Made by a program: the position numbers and the translations under genes. A DNA stretch of 15,156 nt from Prevotellaceae bacterium. GTDB taxonomy: Bacteria; Bacteroidota; Bacteroidia; Bacteroidales; UBA932. Below the pieces are notes generated by a model. It did no database searches, was not told where the DNA came from, and saw only the letters and a list, made by a program, of their open reading frames with translations. Of this stretch, positions 13,405-15,156 are shown in pieces (within the stretch, counting starts at the first letter, position 1; every line of letters begins with the position of its first letter). The stretch is from contig JAITKY010000002.1 in assembly GCA_031278135.1 (NCBI GenBank), positions 1 through 15,156 on the forward strand, written 5' to 3'.

Positions 13405-14895
13405 TCATGTTTTTATTCCCATTTTTGCATACGTTTCTTTCAAGCTTCGTTCGTTATCGGATATAATCAGCAGGGTATCGCCTGTTTCCAGTTCGGTGGA
13501 ACCTGTAGGGACAAAGTAATGTTCTTCGCGTTTTACCATAACCACTAAAGTTTTTTCTGGCATGGGCATATCCATAATCCTGTTACCACGAGTAAGATGC
13601 GCATCGGTAAGGGTAATTTCGGACATAGTTGACTTTATGTCGTCTGGAAAATCGACATCAAATGTCGAGAGTTTATTTTGAGTATGTTTTTCGCCAATCA
13701 ATCCGAGCCATTTCGCAACGACCGGAACGGTAGTTCCTTGCAACAGCAACGAAACAAGAGTAACAAAGAATACGATATTGAAGATTAACTGCGCTTTTTC
13801 CAAATGCGCCGTCAATGGGTACGTTGCGAACAAAATCGGAGCGGCGCCACGCAATCCTACCCACGAAACATAATGACGCGCCCTGCCGGACGGTTTTTTC
13901 AACGGTATCAGACACAGCCAGACGGCAAGAGGACGAGCGAAAAATATCACAAACAAACTTATTGCCATACCAATAACTGCAATGGGCAACAACTCCGACG
14001 GATTGACTAACAATCCAAGTGTGAGAAACATCACTATCTGAAACAGCCAAGTCATACCGTCCATGAATTTTTTCGACGTCTTTTTATGGACAAACTTGGA
14101 ATTTCCTATGATTAACCCGCTGATATATACTGCTAAATAACCGTTTCCTTTCAGATCGTTTGTTATTGAATATACCATGAACAAAACCGTCAGCAACAAA
14201 ACCGGGTACAAAGATTCGTTGTCGAGGTCGATTTTGTTGATTAACTTCACTATAACATGTCCAAAAACATATCCGAGAATCGTTCCTACGGTTAATTGCA
14301 GGATAAAATTTGTTGCTATCGCCCACAAACTTCCTTCGCCTATCTTCAATAATTGTATGAAAGTTATTGTAAGCAAATATGCCATAGGATCGTTACTGCC
14401 GCTTTCAAGTTCCAGCAGCGGTTTTAGCCGTTCTTTAAGCGCCAAACCCTTTGCTCCGAGTATTGCAAAAACCGAAGCCGAATCGGTCGATGACATCACC
14501 GACGCTAACAGCATGGCTTCGAGAAAAGAAAAAGTTATTGCAGTGAAAACATGTTTAGTCAAAAAATAAACGAAAACGCCGGTTATCAGCGCTGTAAGCA
14601 AGACGCCAAATGTAGCGAGTATAATTCCGTGAACCATTATAGGTCGAATTTCTGTGTATTTTGTATCCATTCCGCCGGAAAACAAAATTATGTTTAATGC
14701 CAAAACGCCGATAAACTGAGCATGTTCGGGATTCGAAAATTCCAAACCGAATCCGTCGTTCCCGCATATCATGCCCACGCCAAGAAACAAGACCAGAATA
14801 GGAACACCAAACCTGTACCCTGTTTTACCGGCGATTATGCTGATAAATAACAGCAAAGAACCTACCAAAATAATATTGTCAACCGAAAAAACCAT
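13405..14895 (-). CDS. nhaP2: CPA1 potassium (or sodium)/proton antiporter with RCK_C domain
   Basis: A 496-residue inner-membrane antiporter of the monovalent cation:proton antiporter-1 group, closest in layout to NhaP2/CvrA. About 12 hydrophobic segments span residues 5-395. The transport core shows S-S-T-D-S-A-S at 135-141 and L-E-S-G-S-N-D-P at 163-170, with Asn168-Asp169 in the place of the ND pair of electroneutral exchangers. G-L-R-G-A-A-P-I-L-F-A-T lies near the end of the membrane part. The soluble tail (about 410-496) looks like a TrkA C-terminal (RCK_C) domain, with E-L-E-T-G-D-T-L-L-I-I-S, which often binds a nucleotide or other ligand. It is likely to move K+ or Na+ out in exchange for H+; which ion cannot be told from sequence. 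The gene stands alone behind its own promoter and faces the SNF2-family gene tail to tail. Confidence 0.92.
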   Translation of the reverse strand: MVFSVDNIILVGSLLLFISIIAGKTGYRFGVPILVLFLGVGMICGNDGFGLEFSNPEHAQFIGVLALNIILFSGGMDTKYTEIRPIMVHGIILATFGVLLTALITGVFVYFLTKHVFTAITFSFLEAMLLASVMSSTDSASVFAILGAKGLALKERLKPLLELESGSNDPMAYLLTITFIQLLKIGEGSLWAIATNFILQLTVGTILGYVFGHVIVKLINKIDLDNESLYPVLLLTVLFMVYSITNDLKGNGYLAVYISGLIIGNSKFVHKKTSKKFMDGMTWLFQIVMFLTLGLLVNPSELLPIAVIGMAISLFVIFFARPLAVWLCLIPLKKPSGRARHYVSWVGLRGAAPILFATYPLTAHLEKAQLIFNIVFFVTLVSLLLQGTTVPVVAKWLGLIGEKHTQNKLSTFDVDFPDDIKSTMSEITLTDAHLTRGNRIMDMPMPEKTLVVMVKREEHYFVPTGSTELETGDTLLIISDNERSLKETYAKMGIKT

Positions 14896-14965
14896 ACCTT
14901 TTAGTCATTTTTATTATTTACATTCATTTCGTCCATATTGTTCAATTTTTGCGCGTTTCTGTCCT

Positions 14966-14998
14966 CAAAAGTACAATAAATTTTGGAATACAAACAAA
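14966..14998 (-). promoter_or_regulatory. Bacteroidetes-type promoter for the antiporter
   Basis: On the minus strand, TACTTTTG (14973-14966) fits TAnnTTTG, with TTTG at 14998-14995 (21 bases apart) or 14994-14991 (17 apart). Transcription would start near 14960, about 65 bases before the ATG. The -7 octamer is the same as that of the NagB-like operon. A second TATATTTG at 15002-14995 overlaps as an alternative. Confidence 0.55.
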
Positions 14999-15156
14999 TA
15001 TAATTATAATTACCTAAAAATAAGACTTGTCCAAACGTCAATATGATTTTTTGTAACTGCTCAGGTACTTTAAAAAAAGAAAAAATATGATGAAAAAGAA
15101 AAAAAACTTACCCATTCGTGACTCGTCATGCGAAGACGCGACAGTTTGAAATACAC

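Noticed and set aside
15088..15150. A lysine-rich short frame starting M-M-K-K-K-K near the window end
   Set aside because: Only about 20 codons, no promoter element before it, and it arises from an A-rich tract.

Overview
The window looks like a chromosomal segment of a Bacteroidetes bacterium, most likely Bacteroidales. Three things point there: the NagB-like plus PIG-L fusion enzyme (a Bacteroidetes architecture), several upstream regions carrying the Bacteroidetes -7 element TAnnTTTG with TTTG- or TTG-like -33 elements, and start codons preceded by A-rich sequence instead of a clear Shine-Dalgarno. I see no rRNA, tRNA, CRISPR array, intact insertion sequence or phage gene.

Layout. (1) 222-3207, minus strand: a compact housekeeping cluster read aroD (type I 3-dehydroquinate dehydratase), HAD-like hydrolase, ruvB, histidine phosphatase. 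Adjacent genes overlap by 8 and 14 bases or are 8 bases apart, and a promoter sits at 3327-3357. (2) 3494-8193, minus strand: a second cluster read NagB-like/PIG-L fusion, a 31-residue membrane peptide (4-base ATGA overlap), aspartokinase, and a PDZ/S41-type lipoprotein. The lipoprotein has lost the family's catalytic serine and lysine. A promoter lies at 8256-8285. (3) 8194-8595: a divergent intergenic region filled with short direct repeats and a long imperfect hairpin. (4) 8596-12630, plus strand: a 1344-residue SNF2-family ATPase with a large non-helicase N-terminal half. (5) 12631-13404: about 770 bases without a convincing gene, holding one good promoter and a possible decayed secreted-protein gene. 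(6) 13405-14895, minus strand: a CPA1 cation/proton antiporter with a C-terminal RCK_C (TrkA_C) domain and its own promoter.

The first cluster combines shikimate synthesis, recombination and two small phosphohydrolases, so it looks like economical packing and not one pathway. The second joins amino-sugar-type chemistry, entry to the aspartate family of amino acids, and an envelope protein. Its newest element is the translationally coupled membrane microprotein. The two clusters are separated by a region carrying one copy of a 32-base repeat; a second copy in the same orientation overlaps the end of the phosphatase gene, so the pair brackets the first cluster. No clear new defence or mobile system is visible. 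The least explained items are the inactive-looking S41 lipoprotein, the microprotein, the repeats and the SNF2 N-terminal half.
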